Assembly: GCA_041395385.1 (NCBI GenBank) | Contig: JAWLAN010000021.1 | Span: 1-64,000, forward strand | From: JAJVHZ01 sp041395385 | Lineage (GTDB): Bacteria; Pseudomonadota; Gammaproteobacteria; JAJPIJ01 | Reading direction: 5' to 3' | Length of the DNA stretch: 64,000 bases | Shown here: piece by piece, positions 42,130 to 51,338 of the stretch | How positions within the stretch are numbered: position 1 is the first letter of the stretch | How the letters are laid out: every line of letters begins with the position of its first letter | Notes under the pieces: model-generated | What the model was told of the DNA's origin: nothing | Database searches by the model: none | The model's input: only the letters and a program-made list of their open reading frames with translations | Position numbers and translations under genes: made by a program

Positions 42130-43230
42130 ATGAAAATTTCTATTAATCGTGAAACGCTTCTGGGACCCTTGCAGATCGTCAGTAACGTAGTCGAAAAAAG
42201 ACAGGCACTTCCGATCCTCAGCAATATCCTTCTGCAAGTCGGCAACGATGCATTGACGCTCACCGGGACGGACATGGAAGTCGAGGTGGTGGTGCGGATA
42301 GCCAATGCCTCGAAGGAAACGGGCAGCAGTACGCTGCCGGCGCGCAAGCTGGTCGACATCTGTCGTGCACTGCCCGCGGATGCCACCATCGAATTGGACG
42401 TCAAAGACACGCGCGCCACCCTGAAGAGCGGGCGCAGTCGATTTGCCTTGGCGACGCTGCCGGCGAAGGACTTTCCAGCACTTGGGGATACGCCCTCGAC
42501 CTTGACGCTACGGGTGGATGCCAAGGTGCTCCGGGACTTGATCGCGGATACCCAGTTCGCGATGGCGCACCAGGACATTCGCTACTACCTCAACGGTTTG
42601 TTGCTGGAGTTTTCAGAGAGCGGCTTGCGGGCCGTTGCAACCGATGGGCATCGCATGGCGTTGGCGGATATGGAGTGGTCCACGGGACTCAAGGAAGCGG
42701 TACAGGTCATCGTTCCCCGCAAAGGGGTGGGGGAGATCGTGCGTCTCCTGGCGGAGGCTACGGGAGAGGTTGAATTGCAGGTCGGGCCGGCGCACCTGAA
42801 GGTCCTGAGCCCGGTGAGAACCATAACGACCAAGCTCATTGACGGCAAGTTCCCGGATTATCAGCGCGTGATCCCCGCAAAATCCGACAAGATCGTGACC
42901 GGTGACCGGGAGACGCTGCGTCAGGGGCTTGCCAGGACATCGATACTTTCGAGCGAGAAGTTCCGGGGTGTGCGGCTGGTGTTGAAGAACGATTTGCTGC
43001 AGGCCTTGGCGCACAATCCGGAGCACGAGGAGGCAGAAGAGGAGTTGCCAGTGGAGTATTCCGGTGCGGAGTTGGAGATCGGTTTCAACGTCGTCTATCT
43101 CCTGGAGGTTCTGGCCGCAATCAAGACCGACAAGGTCCAGATGGAATTGGCTTCACCGGATCGGAGTTGCTTGGTGCTTCCCATCGGAGACCAGACACGG
43201 AAATACGTGATCATGCCGATGCGCCTGTAG
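42130..43230 (+). CDS. dnaN: DNA polymerase III subunit beta (sliding clamp)
   Basis: The 366-aa protein starts MKISINRETLLGPLQIVSNV and continues VVEKRQALPILSNILLQV; it ends with the family's YVIMPMRL. Three clamp domains of about 120 residues are evident. It forms the ring that tethers polymerase III to DNA. It sits 182 bases after dnaA and four bases before recF, in the standard origin operon. Confidence 0.98.
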   Translation: MKISINRETLLGPLQIVSNVVEKRQALPILSNILLQVGNDALTLTGTDMEVEVVVRIANASKETGSSTLPARKLVDICRALPADATIELDVKDTRATLKSGRSRFALATLPAKDFPALGDTPSTLTLRVDAKVLRDLIADTQFAMAHQDIRYYLNGLLLEFSESGLRAVATDGHRMALADMEWSTGLKEAVQVIVPRKGVGEIVRLLAEATGEVELQVGPAHLKVLSPVRTITTKLIDGKFPDYQRVIPAKSDKIVTGDRETLRQGLARTSILSSEKFRGVRLVLKNDLLQALAHNPEHEEAEEELPVEYSGAELEIGFNVVYLLEVLAAIKTDKVQMELASPDRSCLVLPIGDQTRKYVIMPMRL

Positions 43231-43233
43231 GGG

Positions 43234-44310
43234 ATGCAGCTGCAACGGCTGGATATTCATGACGTCAGATGCCTCAGAGAGGCGGTGCTCGATTTCTCGG
43301 CGACGGTGAATTTGGTCGTCGGGGCGAATGGGAGTGGGAAGTCATCCCTGCTCGAGGCCATCCATCTGCTGGGTACAGGCCGGTCTTTCAGAACGCGTGA
43401 CCCGGACGAGGTGATCAGGGACGGGCAGAGGGGATTCCTCCTGCGTGGCGTGCTACGGGACAGCTCCGGCCGCTTGGTGCATGTAGCGCTGCAGAGGATG
43501 GATGGCCGGACCTCGATACGATTTGATGGCGACACGGTTCGGTCCGCAGGCCAGTTGGCGGTCCGGATTCCGGTGACACTGGTCACGCCGGACACGCATG
43601 TGGAGATGCAGGCGCAGCCAAAGGCGAGGCGCCGGTGGGTGGACCTCACACTGTTTCACGTGAAACCAGGCTACCTGGAGCTCTGGAAACGGGCAATGCG
43701 GAGCGTCAAGCATCGCAACGTGCTTTTGCGGAGGAAGCGCCGCGCCGAGGAACTGGATGCATGGGACGCTGAACTCATCCAGCACGCTGAACAGCTGGAC
43801 AGGCTGCGCCGAGGGGCTGTAGCGCAGTTAACCGAGGCCGCGAGCGGGGCATTACGGCAGATCTTCGGAGCGACGGCTTCTATCCGATACTACCCAGGCT
43901 GGCCCGAGGGGATGACGTACGCGGAGGCGCTCAAGCGGGGACGCGAGGCGGACCTGGGCCTGGGCTCGACCCGATACGGACCGCATCGGGCGGACGTAGC
44001 TTTTGAGCTGGACGGTAGGCCGGTGGCGAGCAGGCTGTCCCGGGGCCAGTTGAAGGTCTGGGTAGGGATGCTGATGGTGGCCCAGGTCATGGTCATAGCC
44101 GCGAACACCGAAGTGCGGCCGTTGGTGTTGCTGGACGACCTGGTGTCGGATTTAGACGTAAGGGCAAGGGCTCGGCTCATCGCAGAGATGGCAGCCTCCG
44201 GCTGCCAGCTGTTTGTGACCGCCGTGGATGAAGGACTCGTGCCGATGCCGGATGGCAGGCAGGCAGCCGTGTTCCACGTGAAACAGGGTGAGATCACCCG
44301 GAGTGCATGA
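43234..44310 (+). CDS. recF: DNA replication and repair protein RecF
   Basis: The 358-aa SMC-like ATPase has Walker A GANGSGKSSLLEAIHLLGTG, followed by FRTRDPDEVIRDG. Near the C-terminus it has the signature SRGQLKVWVGMLMVAQ and Walker B PLVLLDDLVSDLD. RecF loads RecA at gaps with RecOR. The start is four bases after dnaN. Confidence 0.96.
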   Translation: MQLQRLDIHDVRCLREAVLDFSATVNLVVGANGSGKSSLLEAIHLLGTGRSFRTRDPDEVIRDGQRGFLLRGVLRDSSGRLVHVALQRMDGRTSIRFDGDTVRSAGQLAVRIPVTLVTPDTHVEMQAQPKARRRWVDLTLFHVKPGYLELWKRAMRSVKHRNVLLRRKRRAEELDAWDAELIQHAEQLDRLRRGAVAQLTEAASGALRQIFGATASIRYYPGWPEGMTYAEALKRGREADLGLGSTRYGPHRADVAFELDGRPVASRLSRGQLKVWVGMLMVAQVMVIAANTEVRPLVLLDDLVSDLDVRARARLIAEMAASGCQLFVTAVDEGLVPMPDGRQAAVFHVKQGEITRSA

Positions 44311-44316
44311 AACAGA

Positions 44317-46776
44317 ATGACTGACCAAGAGAACCAGAACGGTGGCGATACGGCCGGCCCGGAGAGGGCCTACGACTCCTCCAGCATCAAGGTCCTGAAG
44401 GGTCTCGACGCCGTACGGAAGCGCCCAGGCATGTATATCGGTGATACAGATGATGGCACGGGCCTGCACCACATGGTCTTCGAGGTTGTGGATAACAGTG
44501 TTGACGAGGCACTGGCGGGGTATTGCACCAAGGTTGTCGTAACTATTCATTCCGACGACTCGGTCTCCGTGCTGGACAACGGTCGCGGGATACCTGTGGA
44601 TATTCACAAGGAAGAAGGGGTATCCGCCGCCCAGGTCATCCTCACCCAGTTGCATTCGGGAGGCAAATTCGACGAGAACTCCTACAAGATCTCCGGCGGC
44701 CTGCACGGGGTCGGGGTCTCTGTGGTGAACGCTCTCTCCGAGCAACTCAAGCTTCGCATTTACCGCGACGGTAAGGTCCATAGTCAGGAGTACCGCAACG
44801 GCGACCCGCTGGAGCCTTTGAAGGTGATCGGCGAGACCGACCGACGCGGAACCGAGCTCCGTTTCCTCCCCAGCAAGGAGATCTTTTCGAACTACGAATT
44901 CCACTATGACATCCTCGCCAAGCGACTGCGGGAGCTGTCGTTCCTGAATTCCGGCCTGCAGATCGAACTGCACGACGAGCGTACGGGAAAGACGGATTTC
45001 TTCCACTACCAGGGTGGCATCGCCGCTTTCGTCTCCCATCTCAACAAGGCGAAGACCCCGCTGCACCCGACAGTCATACAGATCGGCGCCGAACGAGACG
45101 GAATTGCCGTAGACGTCGCGATGCAGTGGAACGATGCCTATCAGGAGAACATCTTCTGCTTCACCAACAATATCCCGCAACGTGACGGGGGTACCCACCT
45201 GCAGGGTTTCCGCGCGGCGTTGACGCGTACGCTCAACCAGTACATGGAAAAGGAGGGCATGCTGCAGCGGGCCAAGATCGAGGTGACCGGCGAGGACATC
45301 CGCGAGGGCCTGACGGCAGTTTTGTCCGTGAAAGTGCCCGACCCCAAGTTCTCCTCGCAGACGAAAGACAAACTGGTCTCAAGCGAAGTAAAAAGTGTTG
45401 TTGAATCAGTTACTTACGAGAGGCTGGCGGCATTCCTGCTGGAGCACCCGCAGGAGACGAGGATGATCTGCGAGAAGGTAATTGAGGCGGCCTGTGCCCG
45501 CGAGGCCGCGCGCAAGGCCAGGGAGCTCACCCGTCGCAAGTCGGCCCTGGACATCGCCGGCCTGCCGGGCAAGCTCGCGGACTGCCAGGAACGGGATCCG
45601 CGGCTCTCCGAGCTGTTCATCGTCGAGGGCGACTCCGCAGGGGGTTCCGCCAAACAGGCGCGCGACCGAAAGTTCCAGGCCATCCTTCCCCTGAAAGGGA
45701 AGATCTTGAACGTCGAGAAGGCGCGATTCGACAAGATGCTTTCCTCCGCGGAGGTGGGCACCTTGATCACCGCGCTGGGTTGCGGCATTGGTCGCGACGA
45801 GTACGACCCGTCCAAGCTGCGCTATCACCGCATCATCATCATGACCGATGCGGACGTCGACGGCTCGCACATCCGCACGCTGCTGCTGACGTTCTTCTAT
45901 CGGCAGATGATCGAGCTGGTGGAAGGCGGCCACATCTACATCGCGCAGCCGCCCTTGTACAAAGTCAAGCGTGGCAAGACGGAACAGTACGTGAAGGACG
46001 ATGCCGAGCTGGATGCCTATTTCATGCGCAGCGCGCTGGCGGATGGCAGTATCCGCCCTGGCCAGGGCGCAGCCGCGATCGAAGGCGAGGAGTTGCGTGC
46101 AGTCGGCAAGGACTACCTGATGCTGTCGACAGTGCTGCGGCGTCTGGGCAAGCGCTATGACCCGCTGGTGCTTGAGGTGTTGCGCGGCGTGCTGCCGCTG
46201 GCCGCCGATCCGCACGCCGGGCTGCCGCGCCCCGCGTTGGAGAAGTGGCTCGCCGATGCGCGCGCCGCGCTGCTGCAACGGGTCGACCATACCGTGCAGG
46301 TCTCCACCTCGATAGAGCCCGGCAGCTCCCCGGAGTCGCTCACCGCGCGCATCGTCGTCACCACGCACGGCATCGACGTTATCAACGATTTTGACAGGGA
46401 CTTTTTCGCCTCCACGGAGTATCGGCGGCTGGCGGAGATCGGCAATCGGCTCGAGCGCCCGCTGGGGCCGGACGCCGGCATCCGGCTCGGCGAGCGCGAG
46501 CAGGCCGTCCGCAGCCTCCGGCAGGCCATCGAGGTGGCGCTGGCCGAGGCGCAGCGCGGTGCGAGCATCCAGCGATACAAGGGGCTGGGCGAGATGAATC
46601 CCGAGCAGCTCTGGGAGACGACCATGGACGCCTCGGTGCGCAACCTGCTGCACGTGCGCATCGAGGACGCGGTTGCCGCCGACGAGATCTTCTCCACGCT
46701 GATGGGCGATCAGGTCGAGCCGCGCCGCGAGTTCATCGAGACCCACGCGCTCGCCGTGACCAATCTCGACACCTGA
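44317..46776 (+). CDS. gyrB: DNA gyrase subunit B
   Basis: The 819-aa GyrB shows the GHKL ATPase (VRKRPGMYIGDTDDGTGLHH, EVVDNSVDEALAGYC, GGLHGVGVSVVNALS), the transducer, and the TOPRIM domain (LFIVEGDSAGGSAKQARDRK, TDADVDGSHIRTLLL). It ends with the expected RREFIETHALAVTNLD. The insertion of about 165 residues between TOPRIM and the C-terminus is that of proteobacterial GyrB. With GyrA it supercoils DNA. Confidence 0.98.
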   Translation: MTDQENQNGGDTAGPERAYDSSSIKVLKGLDAVRKRPGMYIGDTDDGTGLHHMVFEVVDNSVDEALAGYCTKVVVTIHSDDSVSVLDNGRGIPVDIHKEEGVSAAQVILTQLHSGGKFDENSYKISGGLHGVGVSVVNALSEQLKLRIYRDGKVHSQEYRNGDPLEPLKVIGETDRRGTELRFLPSKEIFSNYEFHYDILAKRLRELSFLNSGLQIELHDERTGKTDFFHYQGGIAAFVSHLNKAKTPLHPTVIQIGAERDGIAVDVAMQWNDAYQENIFCFTNNIPQRDGGTHLQGFRAALTRTLNQYMEKEGMLQRAKIEVTGEDIREGLTAVLSVKVPDPKFSSQTKDKLVSSEVKSVVESVTYERLAAFLLEHPQETRMICEKVIEAACAREAARKARELTRRKSALDIAGLPGKLADCQERDPRLSELFIVEGDSAGGSAKQARDRKFQAILPLKGKILNVEKARFDKMLSSAEVGTLITALGCGIGRDEYDPSKLRYHRIIIMTDADVDGSHIRTLLLTFFYRQMIELVEGGHIYIAQPPLYKVKRGKTEQYVKDDAELDAYFMRSALADGSIRPGQGAAAIEGEELRAVGKDYLMLSTVLRRLGKRYDPLVLEVLRGVLPLAADPHAGLPRPALEKWLADARAALLQRVDHTVQVSTSIEPGSSPESLTARIVVTTHGIDVINDFDRDFFASTEYRRLAEIGNRLERPLGPDAGIRLGEREQAVRSLRQAIEVALAEAQRGASIQRYKGLGEMNPEQLWETTMDASVRNLLHVRIEDAVAADEIFSTLMGDQVEPRREFIETHALAVTNLDT

Positions 46777-46797
46777 TCGCGACAGCCCCCGGCCAGG

Positions 46798-47541
46798 TCA
46801 CGGACGCAGCGTCGCGCGTGCGACCGCCCATACCTCCACGTCCTGCACGCCCTGTCGCCTGAGCGCCCTGGCGAGCTCCCTCACCGTGGAGCCGGTGGTG
46901 ACGACGTCATCGACGATGGCGACGTGCCGGAGGTCTTCCAGCGCCCGTGCCCGGAAGACGCCGCGTACGTTACGGCGTCGATGTCGTGCGTCCAGACCGC
47001 TCTGCGCGGCTGTATGCGCGATGCGTACGCAGCCGTCGCTCACCACGGGAACGGCCGCCATCGCACCCAGGTGCCTGGCCAGTTCGAGCGACTGATTGAA
47101 GCCTCTCTCCACCAGCCGCCGCCGGTGCATTGGAACCGGCAGCAGCGCCTGCGGCATCGCCCGCTCGGGGCGCAGCATCCACATCCATGCAGCCAGTTCT
47201 CGGGCGGCGGGAAGATCGCCGGCGAACTTCAGGGAACGGATACGGGCGCTGATCGGATCCCGGTAGTGGAACGGGGCAAAGCAGCGGCTGAATGCTGGAG
47301 GTCGTTGCAGACATTCCGCACAAACGAGCCCGGCGCGGCTCAGCGGTATGCCGCATCTCACGCATCCCGCGACGATCACCGGCATCGCCTGGGCGCATGC
47401 GCGGCACAATCCGTGTAGGGCGCCCGCCTTGTCGCCGCAGAGCAGGCAGGGACCTGTCAAGTTTGGGCCACCGTACAACTTGACAGCCAGGCAAGCGCGC
47501 AACAAAGATGCAAGCTCCCCGATGAACCGAGCCACTTCCAT
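46798..47541 (-). CDS. comF: ComF-family amidophosphoribosyltransferase-like protein
   Basis: The 247-aa protein has an N-terminal zinc-finger-like part (CLLCGD, CRACAQ, CVRCGIP, CAEC) and a phosphoribosyltransferase domain ending in VAIVDDVVTTGSTVRELARA, the PRPP-binding loop. ComF proteins act in DNA uptake and processing (with ComFA) or are unassigned. The ATG at 47541 shares bases with the bioB ATG at 47540 on the other strand. Later alternative starts would shorten the N-terminus but must lie before CLLC. Confidence 0.85.
   Translation of the reverse strand: MEVARFIGELASLLRACLAVKLYGGPNLTGPCLLCGDKAGALHGLCRACAQAMPVIVAGCVRCGIPLSRAGLVCAECLQRPPAFSRCFAPFHYRDPISARIRSLKFAGDLPAARELAAWMWMLRPERAMPQALLPVPMHRRRLVERGFNQSLELARHLGAMAAVPVVSDGCVRIAHTAAQSGLDARHRRRNVRGVFRARALEDLRHVAIVDDVVTTGSTVRELARALRRQGVQDVEVWAVARATLRP
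47454..47486 (+). promoter_or_regulatory. Candidate BirA (biotin) operator and bioB promoter
   Basis: CTGTCAAGTT (47454-47463) and AACTTGACAG (47477-47486) form a perfect 10-bp inverted repeat with a 13-base spacer. The TGTCAA-to-TTGACA cores span 31 bases, the geometry of the proteobacterial BirA site (TTGTMAACC-N14/16-GGTTKACAA). The right arm contains TTGACA, a perfect -35 for bioB, with a weak -10 AAAGAT at 47504-47509. The site lies inside the 5' coding part of comF. Confidence 0.55.
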
Positions 47542-48511
47542 GTCTGCACCATCCTCTTGCCACACCGCGCCCCTGCGACACGACTGGTCGCTGCCCGAGG
47601 TGCAATCACTCCTCGAGCGGCCCCTGCTCGATCTGATCTTCCACGCCCACGGCACGCACCGCCAGTACTTCCACCCCGGAGTCGTGCAGCTGAGCACGCT
47701 GATGAACATCAAGAGCGGCGGCTGTCCGGAGGACTGCGCCTACTGTCCGCAGAGCGCCCGCCACCAGACCGGCGTCGAGGCCAAGCCCCTGGCCGACATC
47801 GAGGCGGTCCTTGCGGCGGCCCGCACGGCCCGCGTGGCAGGGGCCACACGCTTCTGCATGGGCGCGGCGTGGCGAACCCCGCGCGATCGGGATCTCGGGC
47901 AGGTCGAGGCGATGGTCGCGGGCGTCAAGGCGCTAGGCATGGAGACCTGCGTGACCCTGGGGATGCTGAAGCCCGAGCAGGCGCGGCGACTGAAGGCCGC
48001 GGGCCTGGACTACTACAATCACAACCTCGACACGTCGCCGGAGTTCTACGATTCGATCATCACGACGCGCTGCTACCAGGACCGACTCGACACCCTGCAG
48101 CACGTCCGCGAGGCCGGCATCAACGTCTGCTGCGGCGGCATCATCGGCATGGGCGAGACGCCGCGCGACCGAGCCGGCCTGCTCATCGCGCTCGCGAACC
48201 TGCCGCGGCATCCCGAGAGCGTCCCCATCAACATGCTCGTGCGCGTCGACGGCACGCCGCTGGCGGACAGCGAGCCGGTGGACGGTTTCGAGCTCGTGCG
48301 GACGATCGCCGCGGCGCGCATCATGATGCCCCGCTCCTACGTCCGGCTCTCCGCCGGGCGCACCAGCCTCGACGATGGCATGCAGGCGCTATGCTTCATG
48401 GCCGGCGCGAACTCGATCTTCTACGGCGAGGAACTGTTGACCACCGCCAACCCCGCCATCGCGGCCGATCGCGCCCTGCTTGCACGCCTCGGCATGCACG
48501 CCTCGCGCTGA
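47522..48511 (+). CDS. bioB: Biotin synthase
   Basis: The 329-aa radical-SAM enzyme has the cluster motif CPEDCAYCPQSARHQTGV and the 2Fe-2S ligands in ETCVTLGML, YYNHNLDTSPEF and ICC-type NVCCGGIIGMGE. YVRLSAGRTSLDDGMQALCF is the conserved C-terminal part. Starts at 47522 or 47540 are possible; both lie downstream of the candidate operator. It inserts sulphur into dethiobiotin, the last step of biotin synthesis, and is first in bioBFHCD. Confidence 0.95.
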   Translation: MNRATSMSAPSSCHTAPLRHDWSLPEVQSLLERPLLDLIFHAHGTHRQYFHPGVVQLSTLMNIKSGGCPEDCAYCPQSARHQTGVEAKPLADIEAVLAAARTARVAGATRFCMGAAWRTPRDRDLGQVEAMVAGVKALGMETCVTLGMLKPEQARRLKAAGLDYYNHNLDTSPEFYDSIITTRCYQDRLDTLQHVREAGINVCCGGIIGMGETPRDRAGLLIALANLPRHPESVPINMLVRVDGTPLADSEPVDGFELVRTIAAARIMMPRSYVRLSAGRTSLDDGMQALCFMAGANSIFYGEELLTTANPAIAADRALLARLGMHASR

Positions 48512-48527
48512 GGCGCCCGCGACCATC

Positions 48528-49682
48528 GTGCTTCCCGCCGCGGTCGCCGAACTCGAGCAACGCCTCGCGGCGGTGCGCGCCGCGCAGGCGCTGCGTCGGC
48601 GCATTCGGCGCGCGGGAACCGCGCTGCGCCCGACGCTCGACGGCCGGCCGCTTGTCAACTTCGCCTCCAACGACTACCTCGGACTGGCGGCCGACCCCCG
48701 CGTCGTCGAGGCTTATGGCAAGGGCGCGGCGCGCTACGGCGTCGGCGCCGGCGCTGCGGAATTGGTCAGCGGTCACACCGAAGCTCATGCGGAACTCGAG
48801 GCGGCGCTGGCACGCTACACCGGCCGGCCGCGCGCCCTCGTGCTTTCCACCGGCTACATGGCGAACCTCAGCGTCGTCACGACCCTGGCCTCCCGCGGCT
48901 CGGCAGTCATCGAGGATCGCCTGAACCATGCATCCTTGCTGGATGCGGCCGTCCTCGCCCGCGCCCGCCTGGTGCGCTACCACCATCTCGACGCCGATGA
49001 TCTGGCCACCCGCCTAGCGGCCTGCCCGGGGGCGTTGGTGGCGACCGACGGCGTCTTCAGCATGGATGGCGACGTGGCGCCGTTGCCGCGGCTGGTCGAG
49101 GTCTGCAAGGCCGGGGGCGGCACGCTGATCCTCGACGATGCGCACGGCTTCGGCGTGCTCGGCGCGCGCGGCGGAGGCACCACCGAGCACTTCGGCCTGG
49201 CGGCGCAGGACGTTCCGATCGTGGTAGGGACCTTCGGCAAGGCCTTTGGCGGCGCGGGCGCGTTCGTTGCGGCTGATGAGGTCGTCATCGAGGCCGTGAT
49301 CCAGTTTGCGCGTCCCTACATCTATACGACCGCCCTGCCGCCGGCGCTCTGCTGTGCCATGACGACCTCCCTGCGGATCGTCGAGGGCGAGCCCGCGTTA
49401 CGGCAGCGCCTGCACTCCAACATCCACCGTTTCCGCCGCCTCGCGCTCGCCCGGGGTGTGCCGATGGCGCAGTCTTGCACGGCAATACAGCCGATCATCC
49501 TCGGGCAGAACGCGCGCGCCGTCGCGACGGCGGAACGCCTGCTGGAAATGGGGTACTGGGTGGCGGCGATCCGGCCGCCGACCGTGCCCGCCGGCAGCGC
49601 GCGCCTGCGCGTGGCCATCAGCGCCGGTCACGCGGAGGAGGAGATAGATGGACTTGTCGATGCCCTCGCCGCCTGCCTGTGA
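48528..49682 (+). CDS. bioF: 8-amino-7-oxononanoate synthase
   Basis: The 384-aa PLP enzyme of the alpha-oxoamine synthase family has the PLP lysine in GTFGKAFGGAGAFVAA, the NFASNDYLGLAADPRV substrate region and LILDDAHGFGVLG. It condenses pimeloyl-thioester with alanine. The frame opens at a TTG at 48480 inside bioB, but GTG at 48528, 16 bases after the bioB stop, gives a more usual start. The downstream end overlaps bioH by 35 bases. Confidence 0.94.
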   Translation: MLPAAVAELEQRLAAVRAAQALRRRIRRAGTALRPTLDGRPLVNFASNDYLGLAADPRVVEAYGKGAARYGVGAGAAELVSGHTEAHAELEAALARYTGRPRALVLSTGYMANLSVVTTLASRGSAVIEDRLNHASLLDAAVLARARLVRYHHLDADDLATRLAACPGALVATDGVFSMDGDVAPLPRLVEVCKAGGGTLILDDAHGFGVLGARGGGTTEHFGLAAQDVPIVVGTFGKAFGGAGAFVAADEVVIEAVIQFARPYIYTTALPPALCCAMTTSLRIVEGEPALRQRLHSNIHRFRRLALARGVPMAQSCTAIQPIILGQNARAVATAERLLEMGYWVAAIRPPTVPAGSARLRVAISAGHAEEEIDGLVDALAACL

Positions 49683-50445
49683 CAAGGCCGTGTCCGCCGA
49701 GAGCCCCGTGGACGTCTGCCTCGTGCACGGCTGGGGATACGGCCCGCAGGTCTGGGCGCGACTGCTGCCCTCGCTCCCCGCGCACTGGCGTGTGCACCTG
49801 TTGCGCCTGCCGGGATACGGCGGCGAGCCCGATCCGGCACCCGGGGCCGCCCTCGACGATCATGTCGACGCCCTGCTAGCGCAGGCCCCGCCGGGCAGAT
49901 CCTCGTGGATCGGCTGGTCCTTGGGCGGGATGGCGTGCATGCAACTGGCATGGCGCCATCCGCACCGGGTAGCCACATTGGTGCTGCTCGCGGCGAATGC
50001 GCGATTCACGGCAGCGCCGGACTGGCCTGCGGGAATCCCCGGCGGGGATATCGCCGCGATCGCGACGCTGCTGGAGCGCTCCGACGTCCCGACGACCCTG
50101 CGCTACTTCGCCAGGCTGATCGCCCGGGACGGGGCCGAATCGGTTGCCGTGCGGCGGCGGCTCGAGGCCGGCGCGAGGGGGGAGCCGACGCCATCGAAAG
50201 CGGTACTGCGGGCGGGCCTCGATCTGTTGGCGCGGTGCGATCTGCGCGCCGCCTGCGCGGAGCTGATCTCCCCGGCGGCCGTCGTCGCCGGAGATCGTGA
50301 CCCGTTCGTGCCCGTGGCCGCCACCGATCGTATGCGCGCGCTGAATCCGCGTCTGCGCAGTTTCGTTGTCAAGGGCGCGGGGCATGCGCTGCTCCTCACC
50401 CATCCGCAGGCGGTGCTCGAGGCCGCCGTCGAGGTGCTGCAATGA
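49648..50445 (+). CDS. bioH: Pimeloyl-[ACP] methyl ester esterase
   Basis: The 265-aa alpha/beta hydrolase has the nucleophile elbow GWSLGG, the oxyanion HGWGYG near the N-terminus (VCLVHGWGYGPQVW), the acidic AGDRDPFVPV and the catalytic His in GAGHALLLTHP. BioH removes the methyl group from pimeloyl-ACP methyl ester, ending the BioC-initiated pathway. The ATG at 49648 is preceded by GGAGGAGG. It sits between bioF and bioC. Confidence 0.93.
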   Translation: MDLSMPSPPACDKAVSAESPVDVCLVHGWGYGPQVWARLLPSLPAHWRVHLLRLPGYGGEPDPAPGAALDDHVDALLAQAPPGRSSWIGWSLGGMACMQLAWRHPHRVATLVLLAANARFTAAPDWPAGIPGGDIAAIATLLERSDVPTTLRYFARLIARDGAESVAVRRRLEAGARGEPTPSKAVLRAGLDLLARCDLRAACAELISPAAVVAGDRDPFVPVAATDRMRALNPRLRSFVVKGAGHALLLTHPQAVLEAAVEVLQ

Positions 50446-51338
50446 CGACCCGGGATCCGTTCGGCAGCGGCCGGCTGGACAAGCGCCGCGTCGCCGAGGC
50501 CTTCAACCGCGCCGCCGCGACCTACGCCGATCATGCCGTGCTTCAGGACGCGGTCGTCGAGCGGCTGGTGGAGAGGATGGAACTCTTCCGCATCGATCCG
50601 AGCGTGATCCTCGATGTCGGTTGCGGCAGCGGCAACGGGCTGCGGCGCCTGCGCCGGCGCTACCCCCGCGCAAGAATTGTCGGCCTGGACCTGGCCCTGG
50701 AGATGCTGCGCGCGGCGCGCGGCGGCTGGCGCCGCCCCTGGGCGCGGGAGCGCTACGTCTGCGGCGATGCGGAGTCGCTGCCGCTGGCGGACGCCAGCGT
50801 CGAGCTCGTCTTCAGCAGCATGGTCCTGCAGTGGTGTCCCGGCCTCGAGGCGGCATTAGGGGAGTTTCGCCGGGTGTTGAGGCCGGAAGGATTGCTGCTG
50901 TTCTCGACCCTGGGGCCCGATACCCTGACCGAGCTGCGGCAGAGCTGGGCGGCGGTGGACGGCGATACGCACGTCAACGCCTTTCTGGACATGCATGATG
51001 TCGGTGACGCGCTCGTGCGGGCCGGCCTCGGCAGCCCGGTCATGGACATGGAGCGCCTCACCATGACCTATCCCGACCCGTGCGCCGTCATGCGCGATCT
51101 GAAGGCGATCGGCGCCCACAACGTCAACAGCGGCCGTCCGACGCATCTTACCGGCAAGGCGCGACTGCGGCGGGTATTCCAGCACTACGAGCGGCTGCGC
51201 CGCGATGGCGTGATCCCGGCGACCTACGAGGTGGTCTATGGGCACGCGTGGGCGCCGCGGCCGGACACGAGGCCGCAGGACGGCAGCACGGTGGCCACCT
51301 TTCCGCTGTCGCGGCTCGGCGGACGGCGCAGCCGATGA
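50442..51338 (+). CDS. bioC: Malonyl-[ACP] O-methyltransferase
   Basis: The 298-aa SAM-dependent methyltransferase begins with RRVAEAFNRAAATYADHAVL, the BioC N-terminus. Motif I is ILDVGCGSGNGLRRL, the acidic loop is IVGLDLALEML, and SMVLQWCPGL follows. It methylates malonyl-ACP to start pimeloyl synthesis by the fatty-acid pathway. The start overlaps the bioH stop by four bases (ATGA). Confidence 0.94.
   Translation: MTTRDPFGSGRLDKRRVAEAFNRAAATYADHAVLQDAVVERLVERMELFRIDPSVILDVGCGSGNGLRRLRRRYPRARIVGLDLALEMLRAARGGWRRPWARERYVCGDAESLPLADASVELVFSSMVLQWCPGLEAALGEFRRVLRPEGLLLFSTLGPDTLTELRQSWAAVDGDTHVNAFLDMHDVGDALVRAGLGSPVMDMERLTMTYPDPCAVMRDLKAIGAHNVNSGRPTHLTGKARLRRVFQHYERLRRDGVIPATYEVVYGHAWAPRPDTRPQDGSTVATFPLSRLGGRRSR

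Noticed and set aside
44487..44495. TGTGGATAA DnaA-box match inside gyrB
   Set aside because: It encodes the conserved VVDNSVDEA motif of the GyrB ATPase, so the match is explained by coding constraint.
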